Below the pieces are notes generated by a model. It worked only from the letters and a program-made list of their open reading frames with translations, had not been told where the DNA came from and made no database searches. This document shows positions 62,139-64,000 of a DNA stretch of 64,000 bases, in pieces. Position 1 is the stretch's first letter; each line of letters opens with the position of its first letter. Origin of the DNA: Hydractinia symbiolongicarpus (taxonomy: Eukaryota > Cnidaria > Hydrozoa > Anthoathecata > Hydractiniidae); assembly GCF_029227915.1 (NCBI RefSeq), contig NC_079879.1, positions 4,218,001 through 4,282,000 on the forward strand. The letters are read 5' to 3'. The translations under genes and the position numbers were made by a program.

Positions 62139-63682
62139 TCAATCCATCTCATTAGTTCGAGTAAGCATCGTCACCCTGCAGAAAAATTGAGATTATCAGG
62201 TTACACAAGTATCTAATTTTCCAAGAAGGAAAAACAATAATTATTGGCAGATAAAATACTCCAAGAGCATTTTAGGTTTTTTGAGATTTAAAAAAGTCAA
62301 TTATGACGTTTAGGGTAAAAGGGAAGGCAAGGAGATTCATTTAGGAAAGTTATAGCATTTTACGTTTGACGAAAACAACAACAAACGAAAAATTATGATG
62401 GAAAAAACGGGAGTCAGCTTTAACGAGAATAGTCAAAATCTTATACTCACGAAACTTTCTGCTTGCATAACTGTCTGTCGTTAAAGTGACAAAATTGAGT
62501 AATTTTTACACTACAAAATTCATCTTCAATATATATCCTTTCTGTTTGAATAGTCTGCCGAAATTTCAAATATAAACAAACTTACATCTACGTCGATGTC
62601 TCGATTTTTACTTAAACCTTTTTTCAACTTCAGTTCGATTCTAGAAAAACAAACAACACGCGATAGTTATGACATCAAAAATTTTACAGTGATTCCTTAA
62701 AATTTTGAGACATTGAGAAGGGAAGCATCTTTATTAGGAAACGTTTATAAATTCATTGAAAAAAAATTAAACCAATATCATAAAAACATATAAAAAAAAG
62801 AATACAACTGTCTAACATTGAAATTTTTACATATAAGGAAACACAGAAATACTTTGATCTTATTAAAAAAAATAAAAAAAATTCGCGAAATTATTAAAAA
62901 TACCAATTCAAAATTCGCGAAATTGAATCCTCTTGAAATACGACTTTTTTAACCTCGCAAATTTAAATCCGCGCGAAAATTTCTGCAGTAGAAATTGCAA
63001 AGAATTTGAAACGATGTTACCTGTGTTTACTACCCTTCTTCTTTCTGTGATGATGGCCTATAAAACATAATTTAATTTTCATACAAATGCAATCATTTAT
63101 AAAATATGTAAAAAAAAACTGACCAACAATGAGTTTTTATTATAATACTATGTTTCGGACATGCTAAGTCGTTTTACGAGATTATTTTTCTTCATTTACC
63201 ACATATTTGTAGTAAGTGTTTTTAGCGAAAAAATTTATATACTACTAGTATAACTGTTTTCACTTTTCTTATTGATCGTTTTTAGATCTGGATAATGATA
63301 TTCGAAATATATATTTAAAATAAAAACTCATTGTTGGTCAATTAATTTCTACTAAAAAATATTTATTAACATTAGGATGAGAACCTTTTAAACTGATTTC
63401 TTGTATTTCCAATATTGACTTTTAAAACGCAAGGGGAACCGTTTAACATTTTTTTCTCGCAGGTTAATCCAAAATTAAATTCCTTACCTTTCATGATTTT
63501 ACCTGAATGTTCTGAATGTGTGTGATGCAGTGCATTGTCCAGTTGAAAATTATCTTCTAAAACAAGAAGACAAAACATCCTATAGGCAAATATCTTGTTC
63601 TATCTTCTATTACCGTAATATCAACACTTGGTATATACTTACTTTTGTCTTCTTGCTGCGCTATTCCCATACCCGCCACAGC
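62139..63682 (-). CDS. MEAF6: MEAF6, second copy, exons 4-7 (rest beyond window)
   Basis: Exons on the minus strand: 63643-63682, 63503-63556, 63021-63057, 62139-62175, each the same length and with the same splice sites as in the copy at 12041-20535. Compared exons differ only synonymously (a His codon in exon 5, a Lys codon in exon 6), while the introns carry substitutions and indels. Whether exons 1-3 and the promoter exist for this copy cannot be seen. It may be a functional second gene, or a partial duplicate that shares only the 3' half. Confidence 0.85.
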
Positions 63683-64000
63683 CTAAAAATACGGTGATTA
63701 TTTAAAGATAGCCATGAAAGAAAACAATTCAACTTCCTCTCCTTCGGATTAAAATCTGCTACCAAATCCAACTAGCTAATTTACTATCAACAAATTTTGT
63801 AGCTACCAAATTTTCCTAGTTTATTACTAGAATATCACAGTTACACTCATAATTCGTATTATGAAATGGTGAAGTCACGAAAACCTTTTTAGAACCAATA
63901 TAATCATTCCTGATTATTTTTTCATCTAGTATATCATCCCCATGGTTATTTGGATTGGAGCAACCTGAATGTGCTTTCGTTCAATAAAAAACAGCTAAAT

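Larger units (their letters stand above)
48956..64000 (+). repeat. Segmental duplication, copy B
   Basis: Second copy of the unit at 1-14101, in the same orientation. Relative to copy A it keeps the integrase/BRO block (52881-54456). It lacks about 364 bp at the capsid N-terminus, about 145 bp of PolB around motif A, and about 147 bp of a TTCGCGAA repeat in a MEAF6 intron. The four MEAF6 exons it carries show only synonymous changes against copy A in the bases I compared. Confidence 0.95.

Noticed and set aside
1-64000. Adenain-like cysteine protease expected in Polintons
   Set aside because: I looked for the His...Asp/Glu...Cys arrangement in leftover frames of all four copies and did not find a convincing one; it may have been lost or be too decayed to see.
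1-64000. CRISPR arrays, bacterial operons or tRNA/rRNA genes
   Set aside because: Spliced host exons and eukaryotic transposons throughout; the tandem repeats are a minisatellite and microsatellites, and I saw no cloverleaf or rRNA sequence.

Overview
The window is nuclear DNA of an animal, most likely a cnidarian and probably a hydrozoan. It is AT-rich. It contains a spliced gene for the histone-acetyltransferase subunit MEAF6/EAF6, and the rest is packed with decayed Polinton/Maverick-type virus-like elements whose proteins are of the kind I associate with cnidarian Polintons. The organism is inferred from protein recognition only; nothing was searched.

Layout. (1) Positions 1-10771 are Polinton copy E1, cut by the left window edge, with PolB at its right end on the minus strand. 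(2) Positions 10772-20820 are host DNA. They hold seven minus-strand exons of MEAF6 (12041-20535), a 933-bp CAGGG-ended MITE in its first intron, and at 20768-20815 the first exon of a divergent plus-strand gene with a mitochondrial-like N-terminus. (3) Positions 20821-31948 are Polinton E2, of a different PolB lineage. It has about 320-bp terminal inverted repeats (TIRs) and sits in the first intron of the divergent gene; its 5-bp target duplication GTAAG is that gene's splice donor. (4) Host intron and a second exon follow (31954-33186). (5) Positions about 33950-45697 are Polinton E3. Its PolB gene was rearranged and split by a CR1-like LINE (36530-41507), which itself carries a TTAA-flanked piggyBac-type MITE (39897-40648). 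(6) A short host segment follows. (7) Positions 46773-60900 are Polinton E4, 14.1 kb with target duplication ACATC. (8) Positions 60901-64000 are host DNA carrying MEAF6 exons 4-7 a second time.

Positions 1-14101 and 48956-64000 are one long direct duplication. Polinton E1/E4, its right flank and the 3' half of MEAF6 were copied together, and both ends run off the window. E1 and E4 share old lesions (loss of the PolB ExoI region, ATPase stops) and also have private ones. E1 lost integrase and the BRO-like C-terminus; E4 lost the capsid N-terminus and PolB motif A. The element was therefore already dead when it was duplicated.

The Polinton gene set has a replication/packaging half and a structural half. 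The first has protein-primed PolB, one or two zinc/HNH proteins, three small membrane or basic proteins, an A32-like packaging ATPase, a BRO-like protein and a retroviral-type integrase. The second has a double-jelly-roll-type major capsid protein, a small TM protein, two larger structural/membrane proteins (called e and f), two conserved proteins (c and d), a SAP protein, a conserved unknown protein and a small zinc protein. E2 combines the same structural half with a different PolB lineage. Many start codons sit in an AATAAATG or TAATAAA(N)ATG box that often also contains the previous gene's stop codon. TIR promoters carry CRE-like, NRF1-like and kappa-B-like sequences. I recognised no adenain-like protease in any copy.
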